Source: Rheinheimera sp. SA_1 (lineage in GTDB: Bacteria; Pseudomonadota; Gammaproteobacteria; Enterobacterales; Alteromonadaceae). Taken from it: a stretch of 64,000 nt of DNA. Location of the stretch: contig NZ_LXWK01000020.1 in assembly GCF_001669775.1 (NCBI RefSeq), forward strand, positions 124,001 through 188,000. The letters run 5' to 3'. The notes beneath the pieces are model-generated. The model was not told the origin of the DNA and searched no databases. It saw nothing but the letters and a program-made list of their open reading frames with translations. Shown here piece by piece: positions 1 to 9,954 of this stretch. The first letter of the stretch is position 1, and each line of letters begins with the position of its first letter. A program made the position numbers and the translations under genes.

Positions 1-1280
1 GGAAGCATGTGATTGAAAACCCGGGCTTAGTGCAACGGCAAAAATTCCTGCCGCTGAAACATCGTTGGGAACGGGAAATACTGGCTTATGCGCTGAAAAA
101 AATGATCTGGAAACAACCAGAGCAAGCGCTGCGGGTATGGCAACGGTTTGAATCCGATCCACAGTTTACCAAGTCGCAGCGCATTGATGTAGCGCGGCAG
201 TTTGCGATAGCACTGGCCAGTAAAGACGACCCGCGTGCCGCCAAATTTATGCCGATGGTGCCGGTTGAGCTCAAAGACGACTTATTTATTCAGTGGCAAC
301 TAACCTGGTTGCTGCGGCAAAACCAATGGCAACAGGTGCAGGATTTGATTCTGGAACTGCCAGCGGAAAGCCAAAGCGATGATAGTCTGCAGTACTGGCT
401 GGCGCGGGCTTACCAGCAAACCGGCTTGTTGGAAAAAGGCGATCAGTTGCTGGCGAAAGTGGCAGTGCAGCGCAGTTATTATGGCTTTATGGCGGCGGCA
501 AAATTAGGGCTGAAACCTAGTTTGGCGCATCGGCCGGTGCCGATTAGCGCTGAGCAATATCAGGCGTTTAAAAAGAGTGATTCCATCGCCCGGATGTATG
601 AGTGGCAGGCGATTGGCCGGCCGAATGCCGCGAAGCGTGAGCTGAGTTTCCTGCAAAAATATGGCTCGGAGACGCAAAAATTTGGTGCGGCGAAATACGC
701 TTATGATAAAGGCTGGTACGACCGCGCTATTTTTGCACTGGCCGATGCCGGGTATTGGGATGATGTCGATATGCGTTTCCCGATGGTGTTTAATCAGGAA
801 ATTCAAAAGCATGCCAAAGCCGCCCGAGTTGATCCGGCCTGGGCGATGGCGATTACCCGCCGCGAAAGTACCTTTATTCCTACCGCCAAATCTCCGGTTG
901 GTGCCCATGGTTTGATGCAAATTATGCCGCAAACCGCCAAACATATTACCGGGCGGCGGGTGCCGGTTGAAACCTTATACAACCCCAATACCAATATCGA
1001 TATGGGTACTGACTATCTGAATTATTTAATGCGCCAGAACGATAACAATCTGGTATTCGCGACGGCCTCCTATAACGCCGGTTACAGCAGAGTGAAAACC
1101 TGGCTGCCGAAAAACCGCCAGATGCCGCTGGATATTTGGATTGAAACCATTCCGTTTAAAGAAACCCGCGAGTACGTCAAAGCGGTGTTGGCTTATTATC
1201 AGATTTACAATATCCGGATGAATCAACCGACAGATGTGTTTGTGCCGCTGAGTACGATGCAGGTTGGCGAGACGACCTGA
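1..1280 (+). CDS. slt: Soluble lytic murein transglycosylase, 5'-truncated by window edge
   Basis: Periplasmic enzyme that cleaves peptidoglycan between MurNAc and GlcNAc with 1,6-anhydro ring formation. The frame is open to the first base of the window, so the gene begins upstream. The 424 or so residues seen are the C-terminal two thirds of a protein that is about 640 residues in E. coli Slt70. The first part is an alpha-helical superhelical U/L-domain. The catalytic SLT domain lies in the last 160 residues, with the ES motif in RRESTFIPTAKSPVGAHGLM (Glu catalytic), then QIMPQTA and the ATASYNAGYSRVKTWL block. It precedes pepQ by about 115 nt on the same strand. Confidence in the family is high; the N-terminus cannot be judged. 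Confidence 0.92.
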   Translation, partial: KHVIENPGLVQRQKFLPLKHRWEREILAYALKKMIWKQPEQALRVWQRFESDPQFTKSQRIDVARQFAIALASKDDPRAAKFMPMVPVELKDDLFIQWQLTWLLRQNQWQQVQDLILELPAESQSDDSLQYWLARAYQQTGLLEKGDQLLAKVAVQRSYYGFMAAAKLGLKPSLAHRPVPISAEQYQAFKKSDSIARMYEWQAIGRPNAAKRELSFLQKYGSETQKFGAAKYAYDKGWYDRAIFALADAGYWDDVDMRFPMVFNQEIQKHAKAARVDPAWAMAITRRESTFIPTAKSPVGAHGLMQIMPQTAKHITGRRVPVETLYNPNTNIDMGTDYLNYLMRQNDNNLVFATASYNAGYSRVKTWLPKNRQMPLDIWIETIPFKETREYVKAVLAYYQIYNIRMNQPTDVFVPLSTMQVGETT

Positions 1281-1336
1281 TTGCTGTTGGCGCAGTGATT
1301 GCAGTATTCTTGATGCCGGATAAGATGAATGTGTAC

Positions 1337-1366
1337 ATGCCGTTTCGCTGCCCGCGAACACGGCAT
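1337..1366 (+). terminator. Strong hairpin between slt and pepQ
   Basis: A 12-bp stem: ATGCCGT-TTCGC at 1337-1348 pairs with GCGAA and ACGGCAT at 1354-1366, with one bulged C and a 5-nt loop. No T-run follows, so it is not a standard intrinsic terminator. It may stabilise the slt 3' end or sit in the pepQ leader. Confidence 0.4.
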
Positions 1367-1378
1367 CGCCAATAATAA

Positions 1379-2719
<1,341 letters not shown>

Positions 2720-2720
2720 G

Positions 2721-2799
2721 TTGTTAATGGCGGGGTCAGAGTCAATTGTTAACAGATATCTGTTAACAATTGACTCTGACCCCTAAGTTTACAAACTTA
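2721..2799. repeat. GGGGTCAGAG palindromic element, copy 1
   Basis: A perfect 52-nt palindrome at 2732-2783. The arms are 24 nt each, starting GGGGTCAGAGTCAATTGTTA at 2732, and the 4-nt centre ATAT is itself self-complementary. It is preceded by TTGTTAAT at 2721, 1 nt after the pepQ stop. It is followed by a small hairpin TAAGTTT-AC-AAACTTA at 2784-2799 that contains the stop codon of the convergent S9 peptidase gene. It is placed to act as a bidirectional terminator or mRNA 3'-end structure; three more copies are listed below. Confidence 0.9.
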
Positions 2800-4755
2800 T
2801 TGCTTTAACTGCGTACTCAGATACTGCTGCACTTGCTGGTAATAGCGGATCTGGTTTTCTTCGGCGTAAAAGCCGTGGCCTTCATCATCATATTCTGACA
2901 ATGTGGCCGGATTGCCCGCTTCCTCCAGCGCTTCTTGCATCTCTTCCGCATGAACCAGCGGTGCGCGCTCGTCGTTCTCGCCGTGGATCAACAACACCTT
3001 GGCTTTGATTTTGTCGGCCCGGTATACCGGTGAAAAACTCTTTAATAAAGCTTCATTCTGACCAATAGCCCGGTCTAGATAGGCTTCGCCATAAGCCAAT
3101 CGGGTGATGTCACCTTTTTTGGTCAGCAGTGTTAGATCGTAAATCCCTGCCACCCCAATCGCACAGCGATAAAGCTCCGGCGCCAGTGCGGCCGATTGCA
3201 GCGCGGAATAGGCCCCAAACGAACCGCCCATAATACAAATATTCCCTTGCTGGGCAATGCCTTGGCTGATAGCCCAGCGGGTGCCGGCAATAATGTCCTG
3301 CTGCACACTGTCGCCCCAGTGATGATTAGCGGCTTCCTCAAAGGCTGCACCGTAGCCATCTGAAGCGCGGAAGTTCACTTGCAGCACGTTATAACCTGCC
3401 ATCGCCAGCAGCTGAACTTCTGAGTTAAAACCCCAGTAGTCGCGAACGCCATAAGGTCCGCCGTGCAGTAACACCACCAGCGGTTGTGCACCGCCTTCGG
3501 TAGCACCTATGGTCAGGTAACCACGGATCAGCGTTTTGTCGGTACTGTTGAATTCAATGGGGTGGGTTTCTTTTAGTTTGATCCCACGCAAATGCGGTCG
3601 GCTGTCCAGGATCCGGTTGATGCTACCGGTTTGGTTGTCGTGTAAAAAATACACCGGCGGCAGTTGCTCTGCTTCCACCCGTACCACCCGCAGCCGGCCG
3701 TCTTCTGTGCGGCTGGTTAAGCTGACATCAGCGCCGGCAAATTTTTGGGTCAAGGTCCTGAATACCTGCGTATCAGGAGACTCTTTATTTAGCAGCAGAT
3801 AAGACGGATAGTTTTCGTCCAGCCTTGCTGCGTAAATGCTTTCACCATCGGTACTAAACAGGGCATTGGTGACATCTACTTTGTCTGGTTCGTATAGCGG
3901 CGTAATGCGCTTATCGGCAAAATGGAACTGGTAAAGACCCGCCAGATCGGTTTGATGGCGGCCATAAAAGTAGAAGCCGGATTGGTCCGGCAGCATCCGC
4001 AGCGCCTGAAAATCATCAATTTTATTCAGGGTTTCATCTTCCAGCCATTCACCATCCGCCCCGGCCAGATAGACGCGTTGGGTAAAGGTTTCATCAGTGC
4101 CGTTCGCAACCTTTGGGATACCCGCGCTATCCGCCAGAATATCGGCATAACCAATGGGCGAACGGCCGGTTTTGGTCATCTTGCCGCGGTATATATCCAA
4201 TTTGTAAACGTCAGATTTAGCATCACCACTTTTGCTCCAGTTAGTGGAGCTGATTAAAATGTGTTTTGGGTCCTTGGGCAACAGGTGAATTAATTCAGCC
4301 CAGGCACGTTTGCCTTCACTGTTATTAACCTTCGTGGTGTCTGTGGCTCGATAGCCAAAAAGTAGTTTTTTCTGACTACCGTCGCAGTTAATGCCAAACA
4401 GTTCGCCATAGTATTTAGGTTCCTTCTCCCAAGCCTTACGACTGATTACTTTCATCACCAACCGTTCATGATTGGCCCAGAAAAATGACCCCACTTCATC
4501 GTGACCGACTAATCGAACGCCACCCACCGCTTTCATGGTTTCGCGCTCCAGACACAGCAACTGCCGTTTGTCTTCTTTGAACACAATAACTGCCAGATAA
4601 CGGCCATCCGGCGAAATTTTCACATCGCCAAAATCAGGGTTTCGGGCCAATAAAGTGGTGATGTCGGGCTTTGGTTCAGCGGCAAAGCTGATCGCAGGCA
4701 GCAATGTGGCGAGAAGCAAGGCCAGGGATAAAGCCTGGGATAAAAAAGGGTGCAT
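2797..4755 (-). CDS. Secreted S9 family prolyl oligopeptidase-like peptidase
   Basis: A 652-residue protein with a signal peptide (residues 1-25, cleavage after ISFAA), so periplasmic or exported. The N-terminal 370 residues look like the beta-propeller of S9 peptidases (for example VKISPDGRYLAVI). The C-terminal alpha/beta-hydrolase domain carries the nucleophile Ser in MGGSFGAYSALQ, the Asp in HGENDERAPL and the His in DEGHGFY, so the triad is complete. The oxyanion region LVVLLHGGPYGVRD is typical of the acylaminoacyl-peptidase/dipeptidyl-peptidase branch (S9C-like). It probably trims peptides from the medium. It is monocistronic and convergent with pepQ. Exact specificity is not readable from sequence. 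Confidence 0.85.
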   Translation of the reverse strand: MHPFLSQALSLALLLATLLPAISFAAEPKPDITTLLARNPDFGDVKISPDGRYLAVIVFKEDKRQLLCLERETMKAVGGVRLVGHDEVGSFFWANHERLVMKVISRKAWEKEPKYYGELFGINCDGSQKKLLFGYRATDTTKVNNSEGKRAWAELIHLLPKDPKHILISSTNWSKSGDAKSDVYKLDIYRGKMTKTGRSPIGYADILADSAGIPKVANGTDETFTQRVYLAGADGEWLEDETLNKIDDFQALRMLPDQSGFYFYGRHQTDLAGLYQFHFADKRITPLYEPDKVDVTNALFSTDGESIYAARLDENYPSYLLLNKESPDTQVFRTLTQKFAGADVSLTSRTEDGRLRVVRVEAEQLPPVYFLHDNQTGSINRILDSRPHLRGIKLKETHPIEFNSTDKTLIRGYLTIGATEGGAQPLVVLLHGGPYGVRDYWGFNSEVQLLAMAGYNVLQVNFRASDGYGAAFEEAANHHWGDSVQQDIIAGTRWAISQGIAQQGNICIMGGSFGAYSALQSAALAPELYRCAIGVAGIYDLTLLTKKGDITRLAYGEAYLDRAIGQNEALLKSFSPVYRADKIKAKVLLIHGENDERAPLVHAEEMQEALEEAGNPATLSEYDDEGHGFYAEENQIRYYQQVQQYLSTQLKQ

Positions 4756-4894
4756 TTGATGGTCTCATGGTAAAGCAGGGGGATTTGGCCGGTGATGAAC
4801 ACCGAAAGTTGTAACTGATTTTATACCAATTTGTATCCAAAACCGACTAAAAACTTTGCAAGTAATGGGCTTTTGAAAAAATTTTAAAGTTAAA

Positions 4895-4928
4895 ACTTTG
4901 ATTTATCTTATAAAAAATAAATCAAAGT
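4895..4928. promoter_or_regulatory. 12-bp perfect inverted repeat in AT-rich gap
   Basis: ACTTTGATTTAT (4895-4906) and its exact reverse complement ATAAATCAAAGT (4917-4928) are separated by 10 nt. Read on the minus strand the second arm is followed by a T-rich run (TTTTAACTTTAAAATTTTTT), so it could terminate transcription leaving the TonB receptor gene. Being about 140 nt upstream of the S9 peptidase start it could also be an operator. The rest of the 304-nt gap 4756-5059 shows only AT-rich sequence and the REP-like hairpin. Confidence 0.45.
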
Positions 4929-5015
4929 CATATTTTTAGTTGTCCGTAATCGCAAGCGATCAAACAGGTCGTGAAAGCCAACGCAAGCATCAGCGGTTGA
5001 TATGTTGAAGTTGAA

Positions 5016-5046
5016 GGCGTACTGCCGCTACGCGACGAGTAACGCC
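5016..5046. repeat. REP-like hairpin, copy A
   Basis: GGCGTACTGCCGC (5016-5028) pairs imperfectly with GCGACGAGTAACGCC (5032-5046). It lies 13 nt past the stop of the TonB receptor gene. Three related hairpins with the same GGCG-TACT or GGCGGACT core occur at 9577-9608, 9643-9668 and 61653-61683, all at gene 3' ends. Confidence 0.6.
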
Positions 5047-5059
5047 TTATAATTCCAGG

Positions 5060-7675
5060 TTAAAACTGATAATTCACCGACAAATTCACGACCCGACCGC
5101 GCAGGTTGTACAGGCTGGTGTCGAAATAGTCACCGCCGGCGGCGACGTCAAACGGTGGATCGCGATCCAGCAGATTGTTGACGGACAAGGTCAGTACCGT
5201 ATCGGCAAAACCCAGGTAATTCAGCTGGCTATTCCACTGGGTGTAACTGGCAACCTGCAGTTTTAACCCTGGATTACTGCTGGCAGTGGCCACTTTTTGG
5301 CTATAACCGCTGGTGAAATCGGCACTCAGATTTGCTTGCCAATCGCCGTGCTGCCAGTTCACGCTGCTATTGCCGCGCCAATCCGGCAAAGCGCCAAACT
5401 GATTATTGCCGGCGCCATCAATTTCCGGCTGACCGGCGACCAGTGCCTGTTTGTAATCCAAAAGCCGCGACCAGACGGTTTTAAACTTCAGCTGATGGCC
5501 ACCCGCCAACTGCAGTTGGTAATTGGCGTCGATATCAAAACCCGAGGTGGTGCGAGTGCCCTGATTTTTATATTGATTGGTGATGAGCTGCAACCGGCCC
5601 TGGGCGTCACGGCGGATACGGTCGGCAAACTGACTTTCGTTACTGATAATGTACTGGGCATTGTCCGGGCCAATGATTTGATCCTGTTCAATGCGGAATA
5701 CATCCACCCCAACACTGGCGTGCTGTTGAAACGACCAAATGACACCGGCATTGAGGTTGTTCGACCGCTCCGCCTGCAGCTCGTTATTGCCACTGCGGAT
5801 ACTGGTGAAACCACGGCGGGAACCGGGTTCCAGCGGATCTTTCGGGTCAATCACAGTGCCATAACTGATGGTGTTGCTATCAGCAATTTCCGGCAAAGCC
5901 GGCGCCCGGAAACCTCGTGACCAGGAACCGCGCAGCAACCAATCGTCACTCAGCACATAATGCAGCCCCAACTTGGGCGAAACCGCACTGCCGGAATCAT
6001 CATAGTGATCGGCGCGACCGGCAACACTGGCGGTTAGATCGGTATAGAGCGGCACACTGAATTCAGCAAAACCGGCCAGTAATTCCCGCTCACCCTTCAC
6101 CAGATTAATTGCCGGGCGTAATTCGGTGCCGGACAACACTTCCGGTGAAGTACTGGCGTCCATTTTTTCGCGGCGTAAATCCAGGCCGCTGGCAAAACCA
6201 AGCGGACCATACGGCAGTTCCAGCAAAATCGTGCTGGCGGTCAGGTTCAGCGACGACAATTCATAACGACCCGGGCGACGGGTTTGCAAGCGCAGTTTGT
6301 CCAGCACTTCGGCCGAATTTTGCCGGCCATCAAAGCGATAACTGCCGTTGGCCAGTACTTTTTCAAACTCGTAACGATTGACGAAGTTATCTACATATTC
6401 GCGCTGTAAGCTCGAAGATTGCAGCGCATTGATGTTGATGTCCCAGTCTTCGCCCTGATATTTCAGGCCGGCTAAGAAGCGGTTAAAAATCTGGTTATTT
6501 GATTTCAGCCGTGGCCCTAAATCGAACAAGGTGTATTCGAATGGCAGCGCTTTATTGCTGCTATTGTCTGGATGGCCGACCGGCAACACTGTCGCGATAT
6601 CGACCAGACTACCGGTGGCTTGCTGATAAGCCCGCAGGCCCGGGCCGACAGTCAGCGGCGCACCAAATGTCATCGCTGAGTCGTTGTAGCTGTACAGCAC
6701 TTCTGCCGTTGCTTGCCATTGGTTGTTCAGCTGCCAAGTGCCGTTGATGGAGGCCTGACGACGGGTGACTTCAGGTTGCAAGCTGTTAAATGGCTGGGTG
6801 TTAAAAGCACAGACCGAGCCTGTTTGGCCACTGCTGAAATCACTACGTGGCCGAAGTATCGAACCTTGTGGGCAGTTTGCCACCGGCACTGGTTGCGCCG
6901 GGTTAGCTAAAAAGGCGCCGCCGGCGGTGCTCCAGCCCGCTAACCGGCCACCCGGTAAATGGCGGAAATCACCCGATTTTAATAGGTCGCGCTGATCAGC
7001 GGTTAAGTGCTCGCGGGTGAACAAATCCAGACTCAGGCTTAGGTTATAACCATCGCTATCGACATCACCAATACCGGTCACCAAGCCAGCCGAATATTGC
7101 GCCAGTCCGCCGGCAGTGGCGTTACCGGCCACCGCACTGAGACTGGTTTGCTGATAATCTTTTTTCAGAATAATGTTGACCACCCCGGCAATGGCGTCTG
7201 AACCATACACCGCCGAAGCGCCGTCTTTTAATACTTCCACCCGCTCGACTGAACTTAATGGCAAAGCATTCAGATCAACAAAGTTGTCCTGGGTATTCAG
7301 CGCAAAACCATAACTGGAAACCCGCTGGCCGTTTACCAGCACCAGGGTGTTTTTCGGGCTTAAGCCGCGTAAACCAATCGAAGCCGAACCGGCAGAGAAA
7401 CTACCGGTGTATTGCTCGTCAAAGCTGTTGCCCGAGTTAATGGTCAGGTCACGCAGTACATCGGTCAGTGTCACTTTGCCGCTCTGGCGAATTTCGTCGC
7501 CGGTTAACAGCAATAACGGCGTGGCGTTTTCCTGATCCACGCGTTTGATATGCGAGCCGGTAATGGCAATTCGCTCGGGCAGAACTTCAGCGCTGCTGAT
7601 GTCTTCAGCAAAAACAGGGTGTAGCAATACCGGGCCGCTGAGTGCAAATGCGACAGCAGAAAACTTAAACTTCAT
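5060..7675 (-). CDS. TonB-dependent outer-membrane receptor
   Basis: An 871-residue outer-membrane active transporter driven by TonB/ExbBD. Signal peptide in residues 1-24 (MKFKFSAVAFALS...VFAEDI). The plug domain has the TonB-box-like region around ERIAITGSHI, then IRQSGKVTLTDVLRDL, LRGLSPKNTLVLVNGQRV and VERVEVLKDGASAVYGSDAIAGVVNIILKK split over the plug end. The rest is a beta-barrel ending in Phe (VNLSVNYQF), as outer-membrane proteins do. The start at 7675 has GAGG 6 nt upstream; a longer frame to 7696 lacks this. The SxRGxxxxNTLVLVNGQR style is common in Alteromonadales receptors for sugars or peptides, but the ligand is unknown. A short ORF ending in three Cys codons precedes it. Confidence 0.92.
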   Translation of the reverse strand: MKFKFSAVAFALSGPVLLHPVFAEDISSAEVLPERIAITGSHIKRVDQENATPLLLLTGDEIRQSGKVTLTDVLRDLTINSGNSFDEQYTGSFSAGSASIGLRGLSPKNTLVLVNGQRVSSYGFALNTQDNFVDLNALPLSSVERVEVLKDGASAVYGSDAIAGVVNIILKKDYQQTSLSAVAGNATAGGLAQYSAGLVTGIGDVDSDGYNLSLSLDLFTREHLTADQRDLLKSGDFRHLPGGRLAGWSTAGGAFLANPAQPVPVANCPQGSILRPRSDFSSGQTGSVCAFNTQPFNSLQPEVTRRQASINGTWQLNNQWQATAEVLYSYNDSAMTFGAPLTVGPGLRAYQQATGSLVDIATVLPVGHPDNSSNKALPFEYTLFDLGPRLKSNNQIFNRFLAGLKYQGEDWDININALQSSSLQREYVDNFVNRYEFEKVLANGSYRFDGRQNSAEVLDKLRLQTRRPGRYELSSLNLTASTILLELPYGPLGFASGLDLRREKMDASTSPEVLSGTELRPAINLVKGERELLAGFAEFSVPLYTDLTASVAGRADHYDDSGSAVSPKLGLHYVLSDDWLLRGSWSRGFRAPALPEIADSNTISYGTVIDPKDPLEPGSRRGFTSIRSGNNELQAERSNNLNAGVIWSFQQHASVGVDVFRIEQDQIIGPDNAQYIISNESQFADRIRRDAQGRLQLITNQYKNQGTRTTSGFDIDANYQLQLAGGHQLKFKTVWSRLLDYKQALVAGQPEIDGAGNNQFGALPDWRGNSSVNWQHGDWQANLSADFTSGYSQKVATASSNPGLKLQVASYTQWNSQLNYLGFADTVLTLSVNNLLDRDPPFDVAAGGDYFDTSLYNLRGRVVNLSVNYQF

Positions 7676-7728
7676 GATCAACCTCAAAAAAATCAACGTA
7701 CTGCAGGCGAAAAAGCCATGCAGCCATC

Positions 7729-7786
7729 ACAGGAAAAACCTGTTCAATAAAAAATTACGTGGGGGGTGTCAGCTTATCGCGCTGAC
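7729..7786 (-). promoter_or_regulatory. Leader hairpins before the TonB receptor gene
   Basis: Two perfect hairpins lie between the small upstream ORF and the receptor start. GTCAGC (7768-7773) pairs with GCTGAC (7781-7786). ACAGG (7729-7733) pairs with CCTGT (7739-7743). Between them on the mRNA is a C-run (ACCCCCCAC). With the Cys-rich ORF just upstream, this looks like a leader that could switch structure depending on ribosome position. That reading is inference. Confidence 0.4.
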
Positions 7787-7799
7787 TAATAACGCAGGA

Positions 7800-7934
7800 T
7801 CAGCAGCAACAACGCATGCCGGCGACCGCTGACTGGCGGTAGCGACACATTCGTGGCTGAAAACAATCGGCCGTCAGTCGGTTGCTGACGTGTTGGAATA
7901 GGCGTTGAAATGGTGCCTTGGTAAAAATATTCAT
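7800..7934 (-). CDS. Possible 44-residue leader peptide ending Met-Arg-Cys-Cys-Cys
   Basis: A small ORF on the same strand as the TonB receptor, ending about 125 nt before the receptor's start codon. The ATG at 7934 has AGGA about 8 nt upstream (AGGATTCCGTAT-ATG). The peptide starts MNIFTKAPFQRLFQH and ends RQSAVAGMRCCC, with two further Cys in the middle. It is basic and has no signal peptide. Consecutive Cys codons immediately before a stop recall known cysteine- or metal-responsive upstream ORFs. No homologue is recognised, and it could be chance. Evidence is limited to SD, position and composition. Confidence 0.4.
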   Translation of the reverse strand: MNIFTKAPFQRLFQHVSNRLTADCFQPRMCRYRQSAVAGMRCCC

Positions 7935-7987
7935 ATACGGAATCCTATAATAACTGCAGCAGGCTTCCGGAGGTCCGGTGAGCATTA

Positions 7988-8113
7988 ATACCCGTCATCC
8001 TTGAAGATGCGGGGTTGTTGGCCGCCTTCACTCACCCCAGTCACATAGGACTACTATGCTCCTGGGGATTCGCTCAGTTGCCGCCTACCCGCATTTTCAA
8101 TGATTTTGGGTAT
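7988..8113 (+). repeat. ERIC-like element, copy 1
   Basis: A 126-bp element bounded by ATACCCGTCATCCTTGAAG and CAATGATTTTGGGTAT, with the inner core CTCACCCCAGTCAC...ATGCTCCTGGGGATTC. This core corresponds to the Enterobacterial Repetitive Intergenic Consensus as I recall it (the ERIC1R/ERIC2 primer regions). It can fold over its full length. It sits in the gap between the TonB receptor leader and the alpha/beta hydrolase gene. The remaining gap 8114-8395 shows no gene I can support. Confidence 0.8.
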
Positions 8114-8395
8114 TAGGTCTGGTGGCGCTAACACAGTGTGATGTTGTTGTGTAAAATAACATCCATTTAGCCGTCCAGACGTCGGTGGCATTCTACTGAG
8201 AATTCCTAATAAACCAAAGTGAATTTTGATTGGTTTGTTATTCGATTTAGTTATATGTATTTGCTGAATTGGCTAAATTAAACAGCCATCATCAGAACTT
8301 AATGAGTCTGTTTGGGCTGCATGGCAATGCCAACGCAGTAAAGATGCGAGGGAAGTTTAAGGCGCGATATCCAGTAAGGTATTGTTGCGGTAAGG

Positions 8396-8426
8396 GCTGC
8401 ACCGGATGATTCCTTGGCGGTGCAGC
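8396..8426 (-). terminator. Stem-loop downstream of the alpha/beta hydrolase gene
   Basis: GCTGCACCG (8396-8404) and CGGTGCAGC (8418-8426) form a perfect 9-bp stem with a 13-nt loop, 17 nt past the stop codon on the minus strand. No T-run follows on that strand, so termination is only suggested by position. Confidence 0.45.
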
Positions 8427-8442
8427 TCAGTGTTATATCTTG

Positions 8443-9435
8443 TTAATGTATCGCAACGGCGGCGTTTTTCTGCAGAAATTGCCGGATTTGCTGATTTAGC
8501 CAGTCCGGCGCATCCGCCATAATGAAATGCTTCGAATCCGCAGCAAAGGCAAAGTTGTGATACTGCGTTGGGGCATTTGCCAACTGCGTTTGGTAATTGC
8601 TTTGCACCTGCGCTGGTGTGGCGTAAGGAGCTCCATTTTGCAGCGCGCCTAAAGTCAGCACCGGCACTTTGATGTTGGTTAGTTGCGGCCGTAAGTCAGC
8701 CCGCATGAGTTCACCCATCACCCGGCCGCTGGTCATGCCGTCAGAGCGCGCCATATCGGTGACGATACGTTGTTGCCAGGCTTGGTTATTGGTCATGCCT
8801 TTGGCCATCAGCATCGGATCAAAACCGCCCGTTGGTTGTTGCGGTGTTTTGTTATCCTTGGCCGTAGTGCTTTTTGTGTTAGCGCTTGCGGTATCAGTAC
8901 TTGCTGTGGCAGCGCTGTTTTGTGCAAAGAGTGCACCTAAGGCCGGTAAGCCATCGACATTGATCGCGGAGCCAATTTTATCTGATGCGCTCGATGCCAG
9001 TGCCAGCGCCAGATACCCACCCAGCGAATGGCCAATCACCACCGGTTTTTCCAGCTGTTGTTCGCTGATATAACGCAGAATCGCCTGCTGCTGCACTTGC
9101 AGATAACCTGCTGTCCACTGTTCAGCTGGCAGCGGCGCGGTACCGGCAAAACCTGCCAGCGTTAGAATATGCAGTTGATAGTCATTTTTCAGCGCTTCGA
9201 CTGTTGTTTGCCAGACATCGCCAGACGAGGCTAAACCCGGAATTAAAATCACCGCCGGGCCTTTGCCAACAACCTTCACCGCAAAACAGGCGCAGGTTTG
9301 TTGTTGCTCTGCTGTTTGTTGCACCGCGGTGGATTCAGCTACGGAAGTTTGCGCCATGACCGGTAAGCTCAGCAGAGTGCCGGTGAAGCCTAAAGCCAGT
9401 GTTAGTGTGCGTACGGTGGTTTTGAACTGTTGCAT
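8443..9435 (-). CDS. Secreted alpha/beta hydrolase
   Basis: A 330-residue alpha/beta-hydrolase fold enzyme, probably periplasmic. The chosen ATG at 9435 opens a signal peptide (MQQFKTTVRTLTLALGFTG...PVMAQ) and has AAGGA upstream; the longer frame to 9528 would bury it. Visible motifs: VILIPGLASSGDVW (oxyanion strand), nucleophile elbow VIGHSLGGYLAL (Ser), and a C-terminal His in DSKHFIMADAP. The mid-region residues 195-225 are Ala/Ser/Thr/Lys-rich, a low-complexity insertion into the cap region. The substrate is unknown (ester or amide). It is monocistronic, with a REP-like pair upstream. Confidence 0.82.
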   Translation of the reverse strand: MQQFKTTVRTLTLALGFTGTLLSLPVMAQTSVAESTAVQQTAEQQQTCACFAVKVVGKGPAVILIPGLASSGDVWQTTVEALKNDYQLHILTLAGFAGTAPLPAEQWTAGYLQVQQQAILRYISEQQLEKPVVIGHSLGGYLALALASSASDKIGSAINVDGLPALGALFAQNSAATASTDTASANTKSTTAKDNKTPQQPTGGFDPMLMAKGMTNNQAWQQRIVTDMARSDGMTSGRVMGELMRADLRPQLTNIKVPVLTLGALQNGAPYATPAQVQSNYQTQLANAPTQYHNFAFAADSKHFIMADAPDWLNQQIRQFLQKNAAVAIH

Positions 9436-9576
9436 TTGGGTATTCCTTATTGGTTGTTGCAATAAGGTCAGAGTACGTGGCAGGGCTTGATGGCACAGGT
9501 AACGGTTGTCACCTTTGGCTGATGACATTAGTCATATTCGAGCAGGGATGTGGTTGATGTTTAATACAGCGCCTCC

Positions 9577-9608
9577 GGCGTACTGCCGCTCACGCGGTGA
9601 GTAGCGCC
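9577..9608. repeat. REP-like hairpin, copy B
   Basis: GGCGTACTGCCGC (9577-9589) pairs with GCGGTGAGTAGCGCC (9594-9608). It shares 13 identical bases with copy A at 5016 and forms a doublet with copy C 35 nt further on. Confidence 0.6.
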
Positions 9609-9642
9609 CTACGCAAACAGGTGATTTTATTTTAAAAAGTAG

Positions 9643-9668
9643 GGCGGACTCACCGGAGGTCGTCCGCC
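9643..9668. repeat. REP-like hairpin, copy C
   Basis: GGCGGACTCACC (9643-9654) pairs with GGTCGTCCGCC (9658-9668). With copy B it makes a paired arrangement like the REP doublets (REPINs) of other gammaproteobacteria, lying in the gap between the hydrolase and the small cupin-linked gene. Confidence 0.55.
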
Positions 9669-9707
9669 GTTAAGCCATAAGACACTAAACCAAAACAGCG
9701 GCCATGT

Positions 9708-9926
9708 TTAAAGCCCTGCTTCAATCATACTTTTAATCTTGCTAGCCTTTTCAAAATGGTCCAACTGATGGGTTTTGATCCACCATGTTGCTGCTTCCAT
9801 CAGTAGTTCCGGGTTGTCGTTTTTATTGGCAAAAAACGCATAGAACGACAGGCCCACTGACTCGCCTTTGGCCTGGATTTTTTTGTCGCAGACCGCAATT
9901 ATTTTTTCACGCAGGGTATGTCGCAT
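9708..9926 (-). CDS. Small conserved-looking protein, possibly DUF6500
   Basis: A 72-residue soluble protein starting MRHTLREKIIAVCDKKIQAK, predicted mostly helical, with a conserved-looking core FYAFFANKNDNPELLMEAA and a charged C-terminus. I think it belongs to a small domain-of-unknown-function family (DUF6500) but this is from memory. The ATG at 9926 gives the family-like N-terminus; ATGs at 9941 and 9953 are alternatives. It follows the cupin gene by 28 nt and is likely co-transcribed. Function unknown. Confidence 0.6.
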   Translation of the reverse strand: MRHTLREKIIAVCDKKIQAKGESVGLSFYAFFANKNDNPELLMEAATWWIKTHQLDHFEKASKIKSMIEAGL

Positions 9927-9954
9927 TGGGTATATCCACATTGTTCGAATCAAG

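Noticed and set aside
5297-5920. A 207-codon plus-strand ORF
   Set aside because: Lies wholly antisense within the TonB receptor barrel; the receptor frame has clear family motifs, so this is a shadow.
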